64,000 bases of DNA. It comes from CAHJXG01 sp964235485 (GTDB lineage: Bacteria > Pseudomonadota > Alphaproteobacteria > Acetobacterales > Acetobacteraceae). Under the pieces are notes generated by a model, which worked only from the letters and a program-made list of their open reading frames with translations, had not been told where the DNA came from and made no database searches. Positions 48,910-57,333 of this stretch are shown here, in pieces (within the stretch, counting starts at the first letter, position 1; every line of letters begins with the position of its first letter). A program made the position numbers and the translations under genes. The stretch spans positions 248,001-312,000 of the forward strand of contig CAXSAZ010000001.1 of NCBI GenBank assembly GCA_964235485.1, in the 5' to 3' direction.

Positions 48910-50178
48910 TTGTTCCCATTGCTGGACCGCGCCGGGCTGGCGCTCACGCTGGTGCTGCCGCTGTTCCTGCTGCATGGGCGCGGCATCGCAGAGGCGGTGC
49001 TGATCCTGCTCGGCTTGCTGTTCGCGGCGCGCTGCGTGGCGCTGCGGGATTGGGGCTGGCTGCGGGAAGGTTGGGTGCGGGTCGCGCTCGCCTGGTGGGC
49101 GTGGCTGTTCGTCTGCTCGGTGCCGGCCGGGATCGGCTCAGCGGTTCAGGCGGCGGGCCTGATCCGCTTCCTGGCGCTCGTCATTGCCCTGGAGCATTGG
49201 ACGCTGCGCGACCCGGCCGCGCGCGCCTGGCTGGCCCGGCTGCTGCAATGGGCGGCGCTCTACATCGCGCTGCAATCGCTGCTGCAGTTCGCCACCGGGC
49301 GGAACTTGTATGGCTACCCGCGCGGCCTGGACGGGGAACTGACCGGACCCTATGCCAATCCGCGCGCCGGGCCGCCGCTGTCCCGCCTGCTGTTCCCGGC
49401 GCTGCTGCCCGTCGTCGCCCGTTGGGCGGGGATGACCGGGTGGCGACCGCTCGCGGGCCTGCTGCTGGCGCTGGCGGGCGTCGCCGTTATGGTGCTGATC
49501 GGCCAGCGGATGCCGTTGCTGCTGACCTTCCTCGGCTTGTTCGTCACCGCCCTGCTGCTGCCCCGGCTGCGCGGGGTCGTGCTGTTCTCGCTGATTGCGG
49601 CCGGGCTGTTGCTGGCGGTGGCGCCGGCCGTGTCGCCGCCCGCGTTCAACCGCCTGGTCACCAAGTTCTCCGGCCAGATGCAGCACTTCCCCGACAGCCC
49701 CTACGGCCAGATCACCGCCCGCGCGCTCGCCATCGGGGCGGCGCATCCGGTGACGGGCGCCGGGTTCGATGCGTTCCGCCGGCTATGCAGCGACCCCGCC
49801 TACTTCCAGGGCTGGCACGGCGGCGACGGGGGCGGGGCGGCGATCTGCGTCCAGCACCCGCACAACCATTACCTGCAAGCCTTCACCGAGTCCGGCATCC
49901 CCGGCCTCGTGCTGTTCTGCACGCTGATGCTGGCCTGGCTGCACGGGGTCGGGCGCGGCCTGTGGCGCGACCCGGACCCGCTGCGCGTCGGCCTGTTCGC
50001 GGCGGTGCTGATCCAGGAATGGCCCATCGCCTCCGCCAGCGCCTTCAGCTCCATGCCGCTGTCCGGCTGGTTCTTCCTTCTCACCGGTTTTGGATTGGCG
50101 GAAGCGCGCGCCTATATGACGGCCAACCGCCCAGAGGAGCTTCCATGTCCGACACGCTCGTCCCCGTCACCGTCCTGA
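48910..50178 (+). CDS. O-antigen ligase-like polysaccharide protein (WaaL/Wzy family)
   Basis: About 422 residues with ten or more hydrophobic helices. The periplasmic loop toward the C-terminus has the typical HPHNHYLQAFTESGIPGLVL motif, containing the conserved His of O-antigen ligases and polymerases. Starts at TTG 48910 behind AGGAAG, ten bases after the GST stop. Its last 34 bases overlap the CobW gene in another frame. Probably serves the cell-surface glycan encoded at 13-17 kb, though the loci are separate. Confidence 0.88.
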   Translation: MFPLLDRAGLALTLVLPLFLLHGRGIAEAVLILLGLLFAARCVALRDWGWLREGWVRVALAWWAWLFVCSVPAGIGSAVQAAGLIRFLALVIALEHWTLRDPAARAWLARLLQWAALYIALQSLLQFATGRNLYGYPRGLDGELTGPYANPRAGPPLSRLLFPALLPVVARWAGMTGWRPLAGLLLALAGVAVMVLIGQRMPLLLTFLGLFVTALLLPRLRGVVLFSLIAAGLLLAVAPAVSPPAFNRLVTKFSGQMQHFPDSPYGQITARALAIGAAHPVTGAGFDAFRRLCSDPAYFQGWHGGDGGGAAICVQHPHNHYLQAFTESGIPGLVLFCTLMLAWLHGVGRGLWRDPDPLRVGLFAAVLIQEWPIASASAFSSMPLSGWFFLLTGFGLAEARAYMTANRPEELPCPTRSSPSPS

Positions 50179-51149
50179 CCGGCTACCTCGGCGCCGGCAA
50201 GACCACGCTGCTCAACCGCATCCTGAGCGAGAATCACGGGCGCAAATACGCCGTCATCATCAACGAGTTCGGCGAGCTTGGGGTGGACAACGACCTGGTC
50301 GTGGACGCCGACGAGGAAGTGTTCGAGATGAACAACGGCTGCGTCTGCTGCACCGTGCGCGGCGACCTGATCCGCATCATGGGCGGGCTGATGAAGCGCA
50401 AGGGCGGGCTGGACGGCATCATCATCGAGACCACCGGCCTCGCCAACCCGGCGCCCGTGGCCCAAACCTTCTTCGTCGATGACAACGTGCGCGCCCGCAC
50501 CCGGCTGGACGCCATCGTCACCGTCGTCGATGCGAAGCACCTCTTGGCCCGGCTGGAAGACAGCCACGAGGCGGAGGAGCAGGTGGCGTTTGCCGACGTG
50601 ATCGTGCTCAACAAGACCGACCTGGTGACGCCCGAGGAGCTGGACGCCGTGGAAGCGCGCATCCGCGGCATCAACCGCTTCGCCGCCATCCACCGCACCA
50701 GCCGCGCCGCCGTGCCCATCGACCGAGTGCTGGACCAGGGCGCCTTCGACCTGGCCCGCGTCCTGGAGCGCGAACCCGGCTTCCTCGACAGCGACGAGCA
50801 TTCGCATTCCGACGAGGTGGTCAGCATGAGCTTCGAGGCGAAGCGCCCCATCGACCCGGAGAAGTTCAACGCCTGGATCGGCACGCTCCTGGCGGAGAAG
50901 GGCCAGGACATGCTGCGCACGAAAGGCATCCTCGCCTATGCCGGCGACGACCGCCGCTTCGCGTTCCAGGCGGTGCACATGATCGCCGACGGCGGCTTCA
51001 TCGGGCCGTGGGCGCCGGGGGCGGAGCGCACCTCCAAAATCGTGTTCATCGGCCGCAACCTGAACCGCCCGCAACTGCGCCGCGGTTTCGAGGCGTGCCA
51101 GGCCGGGGTGCCGCAGGCCATGGTCTCGCACGGGGCGGCCACCGCTTGA
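50145..51149 (+). CDS. CobW/COG0523 family GTP-binding metallochaperone
   Basis: A 334-residue G3E GTPase. Walker A GYLGAGKTTLL at 13-23, Glu-rich metal-site region EFGELGVDNDLV, CVCC at 66-69 inside NNGCVCCTVRGDL, LNKTDLV for guanine binding and a short DEHSHSDE acidic-His loop before the C-terminal domain. CxCC members deliver zinc or other metals. AGAGGAG ribosome site. A WD40 gene follows by TTGA overlap, an association known from alphaproteobacterial CobW loci. Confidence 0.92.
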   Translation: MSDTLVPVTVLTGYLGAGKTTLLNRILSENHGRKYAVIINEFGELGVDNDLVVDADEEVFEMNNGCVCCTVRGDLIRIMGGLMKRKGGLDGIIIETTGLANPAPVAQTFFVDDNVRARTRLDAIVTVVDAKHLLARLEDSHEAEEQVAFADVIVLNKTDLVTPEELDAVEARIRGINRFAAIHRTSRAAVPIDRVLDQGAFDLARVLEREPGFLDSDEHSHSDEVVSMSFEAKRPIDPEKFNAWIGTLLAEKGQDMLRTKGILAYAGDDRRFAFQAVHMIADGGFIGPWAPGAERTSKIVFIGRNLNRPQLRRGFEACQAGVPQAMVSHGAATA

Positions 51150-52186
51150 GCCAGGCGTTGGATCGGCAATTCCTACTGGACAGCCGCGGCGCCAGCCGGG
51201 AGCTTGGCGCTTTTGTCGTGGGCGCGGCGTTCGACCGTGCCGGCGGCGCCGCCGGCTTTGCCCTGGGCGACGGCACGCTGCGCCTCGCCTCGTCCGACCC
51301 GGCGGCGGACTGGCTTTCCGTGGAGGCGCATGGCGGCGCGGTCCTCGCCGTCGCCGCCGACACGCGCCCGGGCTTCGTCACCGGCGGCGATGATGGCCGC
51401 TTCCTGCGCATCGGCTTGGACGGTGCCGTGACCGAAATCGCCCGCTTCGGCTCGAAATGGGTCGAGCACGCGGCGGCGTTCGCCGACGCGAAAGCCGGCG
51501 TGCTGGCCTGCGCCGTTGGTAAGACCGTGCACCTGTTCACCGCGGCGGGCGAGCCGTTGAAGACGCTGGCCCACCCCTCCACCGTCACCGGCCTGGCGTT
51601 CGACAGCAAGGGCAAGCGCGTCGCCGCGTCGCACTACAACGGGTGCAGCCTCTGGTTCGTCGCCGCCAAGACCGACAGCCCGCGCGTCCTGGAATGGAAA
51701 GGCAGCCACACCGGGATCGTGCTGCACCCGGCAGCCGAGGCCGTCGTCACGTCCATGCAGGAAAACGCCCTGCACGGCTGGCGCCTTTCGGACGGCCAGC
51801 ACATGCGGATGAGCGGCTATCCCAGCAAGACCGAAAGCATGTCGTTCACTCGCAACGGCAAGTGGCTCGCGACGGCGGGCGCGGAGAGCATCGTCTTGTG
51901 GCCGTTCTTCGGCGGCGGCCCGATGGGCAAGGCGCCGACCGAGCTGGCGGGCGGCGACAACGTGCTCTGCACCCGCGTCGCCTGCCATCCGCAGCACGAG
52001 GCGGTGGCGGCCGGGTTCTCGGACGGGTTGGTGGCGATGGCGGACATCCCGACCGGGCGCATCCTGCCGGTGGCGCCGCCGGGCCGCGGCGCGGTGTCGG
52101 CGTTGGCGTGGAGTCCGGACGGTTCCCGCTTGGCGCTGGGAACCGAGACCGGCTTTGCCGCGCTGATCGACTTCACCCCACGCTGA
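51146..52186 (+). CDS. WD40 beta-propeller protein, partner of CobW GTPase
   Basis: About 346 residues starting at TTG 51146, built of repeating propeller blades: VLAVAADTRPGFVTGGDDGR, TVTGLAFDSKGKRVAASHYN, SMSFTRNGKWLATAGAES, VSALAWSPDGSRLALGTETG. No signal peptide, so cytoplasmic. It is co-encoded with the CobW protein; by the usual association it is probably involved in the same metal-delivery step, but no biochemical role is known to me. Confidence 0.88.
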   Translation: MSQALDRQFLLDSRGASRELGAFVVGAAFDRAGGAAGFALGDGTLRLASSDPAADWLSVEAHGGAVLAVAADTRPGFVTGGDDGRFLRIGLDGAVTEIARFGSKWVEHAAAFADAKAGVLACAVGKTVHLFTAAGEPLKTLAHPSTVTGLAFDSKGKRVAASHYNGCSLWFVAAKTDSPRVLEWKGSHTGIVLHPAAEAVVTSMQENALHGWRLSDGQHMRMSGYPSKTESMSFTRNGKWLATAGAESIVLWPFFGGGPMGKAPTELAGGDNVLCTRVACHPQHEAVAAGFSDGLVAMADIPTGRILPVAPPGRGAVSALAWSPDGSRLALGTETGFAALIDFTPR

Positions 52187-52198
52187 CGGAGCATTGCC

Positions 52199-53026
52199 AT
52201 GGACCGCATCACGACTCAGGGCATGTCGATGCCCAAGCTCGGCCTCGGCACCTGGCGCATGAAGGGCGCGGAGTGCGCGGAGGCGGTGCAGCGCGCCTTG
52301 GGCCTCGGCTATCGCCACATCGACACGGCCGAGATGTATGGCAACGAGGAGGCGGTCGGCGAGGGGCTGGCCAACGCCGGGGTGCCGCGCGAGGAGGTGC
52401 ACGTGACGAGCAAGGTCTGGTACGAGAACCTGTCCGCCGACGCCATGCAGCGCTCGATTGATGCATCCTTGGCGAAGTTGCGGACGGACTACGTGGACCT
52501 TTACCTGATCCATTGGCCCGCCGTGGACATGGACCTGCCGGACGCCGTGCACAACCTGATGCGGGTCAAGGAGCAGGGAAAGGCGCGGGCCATCGGCGTC
52601 AGCAACTTCCCGGTGGCGCTGCTGCGCCGCGCGGTGGAGGAGGTGCAGGCGCCCATCGCCTGCAACCAGTTCGAGTACCATGTGCTGCTCGGGCAATCGT
52701 CGCTGACGGGCTATTGCCAATCGCACGACGTGGCGGCGTCGGCCTACGCCCCGCTGGCCCAGGGGCGGCTTGCCGAGCATGAGGAGCTGCAAGCCATCGC
52801 CCGCAAGCACGGCGCGACCCCGGCGCAGGTGGCGCTGAAATGGCTGCTGGACCAGCCGGGCGTAGCCGCGATCCCCAAGGCGATGCGGGCCGAAAGCCAG
52901 CAGGCCAACCTGGATGCGCTGCGGATCGAGCTGGACGACACCGACCGCGCGGCGATCTCCATGTTGCCGAAGACGCAGCGGTTCGTGAACCCCGGCTGGG
53001 CGCCGGTGTGGGACGCGGCGGCCTGA
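52199..53026 (+). CDS. Aldo/keto reductase
   Basis: A 275-residue TIM-barrel NADPH oxidoreductase. The catalytic tetrad is clear: Asp42 and Tyr47 in HIDTAEMYGNEE, Lys72 in TSKVW, His105 in YLIHWP. AIGVSNFPVALL and IPKAMRAES (NADPH phosphate site) follow. Resembles 2,5-diketo-gluconate reductase-like AKR5 enzymes. Starts 13 bases after the WD40 gene. Confidence 0.93.
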   Translation: MDRITTQGMSMPKLGLGTWRMKGAECAEAVQRALGLGYRHIDTAEMYGNEEAVGEGLANAGVPREEVHVTSKVWYENLSADAMQRSIDASLAKLRTDYVDLYLIHWPAVDMDLPDAVHNLMRVKEQGKARAIGVSNFPVALLRRAVEEVQAPIACNQFEYHVLLGQSSLTGYCQSHDVAASAYAPLAQGRLAEHEELQAIARKHGATPAQVALKWLLDQPGVAAIPKAMRAESQQANLDALRIELDDTDRAAISMLPKTQRFVNPGWAPVWDAAA

Positions 53027-53039
53027 AGCCAACGCGGCT

Positions 53040-53525
53040 GTGCACGACCTGCGGACCGTCACCGTAGCTGATCGGCCTGATCTCATCCCAATCGTTGCCG
53101 ATTGGCTTTGGCAGGAGTTCTGGCGCGCGGACGGCTATACGCTTGAACAAACCTATCAGGCAGTGGCCGACGCGCGGCGCCCATCAGGGATGCCGCAATG
53201 CTTCGTCCTGCTGCGGGATGGCCAGCCTATCGGAACCGCAAGCCTCGCAAGCGAGGATTTGGATGAACGGCCCGACCTGACGCCCTGGCTGGCCGGGGTC
53301 TATGTCGTCCCGGCGCAACGCCGGCAGGGCTATGCCGCATACCTGATCGCCGCCGTGGAAGCAGCGTGCCGGTCCGCCTCGATCCCTACTCTTTGGCTTT
53401 ACACCAGCACCGCCGAGAGGGTGTATGCCCGGGTCGGATGGCAACATGCGGGGCTTGTCGAGCGTCGCGACAAGCCGCCGACGACGCTCATGCGCCGGGA
53501 TTTCGTTGGATGCGCATCAGGCTGA
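53040..53525 (+). CDS. GNAT family N-acetyltransferase
   Basis: A 161-residue acetyltransferase. LAGVYVVPAQRRQGYAAYLI contains the acetyl-CoA pyrophosphate loop; the C-terminus YTSTAERVYARVGWQHAG is typical of the fold. Starts at GTG 53040 (no strong ribosome site), 14 bases after the reductase. Substrate unknown. Less GC-rich than its neighbours. Its end overlaps the nitrile hydratase alpha gene stop by nine bases on the opposite strand. Confidence 0.88.
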   Translation: MHDLRTVTVADRPDLIPIVADWLWQEFWRADGYTLEQTYQAVADARRPSGMPQCFVLLRDGQPIGTASLASEDLDERPDLTPWLAGVYVVPAQRRQGYAAYLIAAVEAACRSASIPTLWLYTSTAERVYARVGWQHAGLVERRDKPPTTLMRRDFVGCASG

Positions 53526-54098
53526 CGGGACCGTGACCCCGATCATGTCGCCTTCCCGCAGCAGCGCCGCCAGCCGGTCGGCATCCCAGCCTTCGGTGCC
53601 GGCTGGGCGCTGGGGCAGCACCATCCAGCGGTAGTCGGCGGTGCTGTCCACCACGCGGATGCGCTGCCCGCCCGGCAGCACCGTGCCGAACTCGGCCAGC
53701 ACGCCGCGGGGATCGCGGATCGCCCGGGCGCGGTAGCCCGGCGACTTGAACCAGAACGGCGGGTAGCCCAGCACCGCCCGCGGATAGCAACTGCACAGGG
53801 TGCAGACGACCAGGTTGTGCGTGTCGTCCGTGTTCTCCAGCACGCCCAAGGGCGGCAGGCCGCGCATGGCGATGCCCATGGCCTCCGCCGCCTGCGCGCC
53901 GTCCCGCAGCAGCAGGGCGCGGTATTCCGGGTCCGTCCAGGCGTGGGCGACCATGCGCGCGCCTTGGGCCGGGCTGGCGCGGTCGGTTTGCGCCATGCGC
54001 TCGGCGATCTCCTCCGCGGTGGCGATGCCTTTGCTCGCAAGCAGCGACTTGAGGCCGGCCAGCAGGCGTTCGCTCGGGGCCTCGATCAGCGGGGTCAT
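53517..54098 (-). CDS. Nitrile hydratase alpha / thiocyanate hydrolase gamma subunit
   Basis: A 193-residue catalytic subunit. The metal-binding claw VCTLCSCYPRAVL has Cys99, Cys102, Ser103 and Cys104; Thr at 100 is the mark of cobalt-type enzymes. PPFWFKSPGYRARAIRDPR follows as in the family. Strong GGAGG before ATG 54098, which overlaps the preceding subunit stop (ATGA). With two separate small beta-like subunits upstream it forms the three-gene type known from thiocyanate hydrolase and toyocamycin nitrile hydratase. Confidence 0.9.
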   Translation of the reverse strand: MTPLIEAPSERLLAGLKSLLASKGIATAEEIAERMAQTDRASPAQGARMVAHAWTDPEYRALLLRDGAQAAEAMGIAMRGLPPLGVLENTDDTHNLVVCTLCSCYPRAVLGYPPFWFKSPGYRARAIRDPRGVLAEFGTVLPGGQRIRVVDSTADYRWMVLPQRPAGTEGWDADRLAALLREGDMIGVTVPSA

Positions 54099-54370
54099 GC
54101 GGCCTCCAACCAGTGTTCGTAAAGCTCCACCACGATCTCATCCGCGCCCGCGTCCGGCCAGATCGACCGTGGCTCGAACGCGACGTGATACAGCGCGAGC
54201 GTCGGCGCCGGGCGGGCAAAGGCGAGGTCCTCGGGGTTGCGGAACGCGCCGAGCTGCCGGACCACCGTGCCGCGGCGCCCGCGCAGGTAGTGCGGCGTGC
54301 GGACGTGGCAGGGGCCGCGCGCTTCCGGCCAGTCGTCCCGCACGCGGATGGCGGCGCCGGGTGTGAGCAT
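54095..54370 (-). CDS. Nitrile hydratase beta subunit, C-terminal half as separate gene
   Basis: A 91-residue SH3-like barrel corresponding to the C-terminal part of nitrile hydratase beta: PGAAIRVRDDWPEARGPCHVR, YLRGRRGTVVRQLGAF, LYHVAFEP. ATG 54370 shares a base with the previous stop (TGATG); GTG 54373 is an alternative. It should clamp the alpha subunit and cover the metal site. Confidence 0.88.
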   Translation of the reverse strand: MLTPGAAIRVRDDWPEARGPCHVRTPHYLRGRRGTVVRQLGAFRNPEDLAFARPAPTLALYHVAFEPRSIWPDAGADEIVVELYEHWLEAA

Positions 54371-54699
54371 CACGCCTGCTCCAAGGCGGCGCGCAGCTCG
54401 GCTTCCGAGATCACGCCGCGGGCCAGCAGGTTGTCGGCGATAGAGCGTATCCAGCGCTGGTAATAGGATAGCCGGGCGTAATCGGCTTCCGGGATGGCCT
54501 CGATGCCGCGCCGCAACTCATCGACGGACATCACGCCCTTGGCGCCCAGGATGCCGCGGATCGCGTCCACCTCCCGGTCGAACGGCGTCAGCGCGTGCGC
54601 CTCCGTGTCGATCGGCTCGCACAGGAACTTGGGCACGCCGCCCATGTCGTGGTGGGCGCGCGGGCGTTCGGAGGCATCGCTCGGTTCGCTTTGGCTCAT
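54370..54699 (-). CDS. Nitrile hydratase beta subunit, N-terminal half as separate gene
   Basis: A 109-residue protein: AHHDMGGVPKFLCEPID is the beta-subunit N-terminal motif, followed by the helical segment DREVDAIRGILGAKGVMSVDE and ADYARLSYYQRWIRSIADNL. In ordinary nitrile hydratases this is fused to the SH3 barrel encoded next. ATG 54699 overlaps the stop of the SH3 protein gene (ATGA). Confidence 0.88.
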   Translation of the reverse strand: MSQSEPSDASERPRAHHDMGGVPKFLCEPIDTEAHALTPFDREVDAIRGILGAKGVMSVDELRRGIEAIPEADYARLSYYQRWIRSIADNLLARGVISEAELRAALEQA

Positions 54700-55400
54700 T
54701 GGATGATTTCTCCGGGAAGCAGGCCCCAAACCTCGCTGCGCTTCACCCAGCCACGATAATCCTGCACCTGCGCCTGGCACCAGTCCGATCCGGCGTCGCA
54801 GTCGCGCAATCTGACGATCACCCCGGGCTTCAAGCGCGCGACCGGTTCCGCGTCGTCCCGGGCGTCATGGCGCAGCACCTGCTCGCCGCCGGTCACCACG
54901 CCGGTGCGCCGCGGGGCGAGCGTCGCCTGGTGCACCCAGCCCTTGGTGTTTTCCTGGTCGCGCACCAGGCGCCAATCCTCGAACTCGCGCTCGATCTGCA
55001 CCGGCAGGTCGCGGCGCTTGTAAACCCAGATGATGGGATACCGCTTGCCGGGGCCGATCCGCATGTAAACCTCGTCGGCGCGCAGGGCGGCGAAGCGCGG
55101 CAGCGGCATCCCGGTGACGCTGCCCTTGGCCGGCTCGGGCGGCTTCTCCGCTGCGGGCGGGGGCGGCGGCGTGGGGGCGGGAACAGGAACAGGGGGAACG
55201 GCGGGACGGACGACCGGGTGCTTGGCGGCCGTTCCGGGCTTGGGCTGCACCACCGGCGCGGCGTCCCGCCGGGCCGGCGCGTGCGGCGCGGTCCGCGGCG
55301 GCGGGCGGCTGGACGCGGGCGGGGCAGGGGGCTGCTGCTGTGCCACCGCCGGCGCCGCGGGCAACAGCAGCGCGAAAAAGGCGAGGAGCCGTGGGACCAT
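54696..55400 (-). CDS. Secreted SH3-domain protein with Pro-rich linker
   Basis: A 234-residue exported protein. A signal peptide ends near VAQQQ (residue 20), then ~80 residues of Pro/Ala-rich linker, then tandem SH3b-like domains: DEVYMRIGPGKRYPIIWVYK with WRLVRDQENTKGWVH, and AEPVARLKPGVIVRLR with RGWVKRSEVWGLLPGE. These match the alphaproteobacterial DUF1058/SH3 family thought to bind peptidoglycan. AGGAA precedes ATG 55400. Its stop is coupled to the nitrile hydratase operon, probably by position rather than function. Confidence 0.88.
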   Translation of the reverse strand: MVPRLLAFFALLLPAAPAVAQQQPPAPPASSRPPPRTAPHAPARRDAAPVVQPKPGTAAKHPVVRPAVPPVPVPAPTPPPPPAAEKPPEPAKGSVTGMPLPRFAALRADEVYMRIGPGKRYPIIWVYKRRDLPVQIEREFEDWRLVRDQENTKGWVHQATLAPRRTGVVTGGEQVLRHDARDDAEPVARLKPGVIVRLRDCDAGSDWCQAQVQDYRGWVKRSEVWGLLPGEIIQ

Positions 55401-55438
55401 GCGCCATTCCTGCCAAGGAGGGCGGCGCCGGGTCAAGT

Positions 55439-55816
55439 TCAGAGCGAAATGATCTGGCCGCCCGCCGTGGCCGACAGGAACGTGGGCACGCCCGCGACCT
55501 CCACCCCGCGCCACAACGGCGCCCCGTCCAGCCCCGCCATCCGCAGCCCGGCGTCACAGGCCAGCAGCGCCACCCCCAGCTCGCCCGCCGCGTCCCGCAG
55601 CTCGTCCAGCCCGGCGACGCCCGACGCCCGCACCGCCGCGTCCCGCGCCGAGTCCCCCAAGCCGGACCAGTCCTGCAGCAGCGCATGGCAGCCCGCATTG
55701 GTCGCGAACACGCAGACCCGGCGGCCCATCGCGGCGGCGCCGGCAGCCAGCACGAAGGCGTAGTGCGCCCGCTCGTGCCCGCCGGAGATCAACAGGATGC
55801 CGAGCGGCTCAGCCAT
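55439..55816 (-). CDS. DsrE/DsrF-like family protein
   Basis: A 125-residue Rossmann-like protein: LGILLISGGHERAHYAFVLA, VCVFATNAGCHALL, LLACDAGLRMAGL. DsrE-type proteins shuttle sulfur or form small oligomers. Cys residues at the family position after LLA may be functional. ATG 55816 overlaps the ThiF/MoeB gene by eight bases. With a sulfur-carrier-activating enzyme upstream, a sulfur-transfer role is plausible. Confidence 0.85.
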   Translation of the reverse strand: MAEPLGILLISGGHERAHYAFVLAAGAAAMGRRVCVFATNAGCHALLQDWSGLGDSARDAAVRASGVAGLDELRDAAGELGVALLACDAGLRMAGLDGAPLWRGVEVAGVPTFLSATAGGQIISL

Positions 55817-56600
55817 GCGCCGAAAGGTCGCGCAGCGTCGGGTGGTCGCCGCAAGCCGGGCAGGCCGGGTCGCGCCGCAGGCCTATGGTGCGGACGCGGG
55901 CGGACAGCGCGTCCCAGATCAGCAGCCGGCCCGACAAGCCCTCGCCGATGCCCATGATCTCCTTCAGGACCTCGGTAGCCTGCAGGCTGCCCATGACGCC
56001 GACCACGGCGCCCAGGATGCCGGCCTCGCTGCAGGAGGGGATGATGCCGTCGGGCGGCGGCTCGGGGTGCAGGCAGCGGTAGCAGGGGCCGCCCCCGTGC
56101 GGCTTGAACGTCGAAAGCTGCCCGTCGAAGCGCAGCACGGCGGCGGACACCAAGGTGCGCCGGGCCAAAACGCAGGCGTCGGACACCAGGAAGCGGGTGG
56201 CGAAGTTGTCGCTGCCATCGCACACCAAGTCATAATCGCCGATGAGGCTCAGAGCGTTGCGGGCGTCGAGCCGGACCCGGTGCGCGTCGATGGCGACCGC
56301 CGGGTTGATCGCGCGGGCGGCGGCGGCGGCGGACTGCACCTTGGGCTGGCCCAGCCGGTCCGTCGTGTGGGCGATCTGCCGCTGCAGGTTCGACAGGTCC
56401 ACGGCGTCGTCGTCCACCAGCCCGATCGTCCCGACCCCGGCGGCGGCGAGGTAAAGCGCCAACGGGCTGCCGAGACCGCCCGCGCCGATCACCAGCACCC
56501 GGGCCGCGCGCAGCTTCGCCTGGCCCACGCCGCCCACCTCTGCCAGCAGGATGTGGCGGGAATAGCGGCTGATCTCGTCTTCAGTGAAGTCCAGGTCCAT
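55809..56600 (-). CDS. ThiF/MoeB/HesA family sulfur-carrier adenylyltransferase
   Basis: A 263-residue E1-like enzyme. RYSRHILLAEVGGVGQAKL begins it, VLVIGAGGLGSPLALYLA binds ATP, DLSNLQRQI supplies the adenylation Arg, and CYRCL with CPACG forms the zinc site. LVCDGSDNFATRFLVSD is also diagnostic. It adenylates ThiS- or MoaD-type carriers. No carrier gene is adjacent. Divergent from queC. Confidence 0.93.
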   Translation of the reverse strand: MDLDFTEDEISRYSRHILLAEVGGVGQAKLRAARVLVIGAGGLGSPLALYLAAAGVGTIGLVDDDAVDLSNLQRQIAHTTDRLGQPKVQSAAAAARAINPAVAIDAHRVRLDARNALSLIGDYDLVCDGSDNFATRFLVSDACVLARRTLVSAAVLRFDGQLSTFKPHGGGPCYRCLHPEPPPDGIIPSCSEAGILGAVVGVMGSLQATEVLKEIMGIGEGLSGRLLIWDALSARVRTIGLRRDPACPACGDHPTLRDLSAHG

Positions 56601-56648
56601 AAAGGGGCAATTGGGGAAGGCAGGGGCGGAAAACCATGGGGATGGGCG

Positions 56649-57329
56649 ATGGATGACGGCGCGTTGGTGCTGTTCAGCGGCGGGCAGGACAGCACGGCGT
56701 GCCTGGCCTGGGCGCTGGAACGGTATGGCCGCGTGGAAACGGTGGGTTTCGCCTACGGCCAGCGCCATGCCATCGAGCTTGAGTGCCGCGGCCCCGTGCG
56801 CGAGGCGCTTGCGGAGCGTTGGGGGGCACGGCTCGGGCCGGATACCGTGATCGACCTTTCGCCGTCGCTCGGTGCGCTGGGACAAACGGCGCTCACCTCC
56901 GACGCCGCCATCGCGATGGGCGAGGACGGCCTGCCCAACACCTTCGTGCCCGGCCGCAACCTGCTGTTCCTGACTTATGCCGCAGCACTCGCCTACCGCC
57001 GCGGCCTGCGCCGGGTCGTGGGCGGCATGTGCGAAACGGATTTCAGCGGCTACCCAGACTGCCGCGACGATACGGTCAAGGCGATGCAGCTTGCGCTCAA
57101 CCTCGGGATGCAGCGCCGCTTCGTGCTGGAAACGCCGCTGATGTGGCTGGACAAGGCCGAAACCTGGGCGCTGGCGGACCGCCTGGGCATCGTCGGGCTG
57201 ACGGTCGAGCACACGCATAGCTGCTATCTCGGGGACCGGACCCACCGGCACGATTGGGGTTGGGGTTGCGGCGCGTGCCCGGCGTGCGAACTGCGCGCCG
57301 CCGGGTGGCGGCGCTGGCGGGGGGAGTAG
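56649..57329 (+). CDS. queC: 7-cyano-7-deazaguanine synthase QueC
   Basis: A 226-residue ATP-dependent enzyme making preQ0 for queuosine. LFSGGQDSTACLAW is the P-loop, TFVPGRNLLFLTYAAALAYR and DFSGYPDCRDDTVKAM are the substrate segments, and the C-terminal cysteines of CYLGD and CGACPAC bind zinc. queD, queE and queF are not seen nearby. The DedA gene starts five bases after its stop. Confidence 0.95.
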   Translation: MDDGALVLFSGGQDSTACLAWALERYGRVETVGFAYGQRHAIELECRGPVREALAERWGARLGPDTVIDLSPSLGALGQTALTSDAAIAMGEDGLPNTFVPGRNLLFLTYAAALAYRRGLRRVVGGMCETDFSGYPDCRDDTVKAMQLALNLGMQRRFVLETPLMWLDKAETWALADRLGIVGLTVEHTHSCYLGDRTHRHDWGWGCGACPACELRAAGWRRWRGE

Positions 57330-57333
57330 CGGC

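Noticed and set aside
50145..54699. CobW GTPase as the dedicated activator of the nitrile hydratase
   Set aside because: It lies in a separate operon on the opposite strand with a WD40 partner and has the CxCC form of general metallochaperones; the cobalt-type enzyme would normally use a different small activator. Left as a possibility only.
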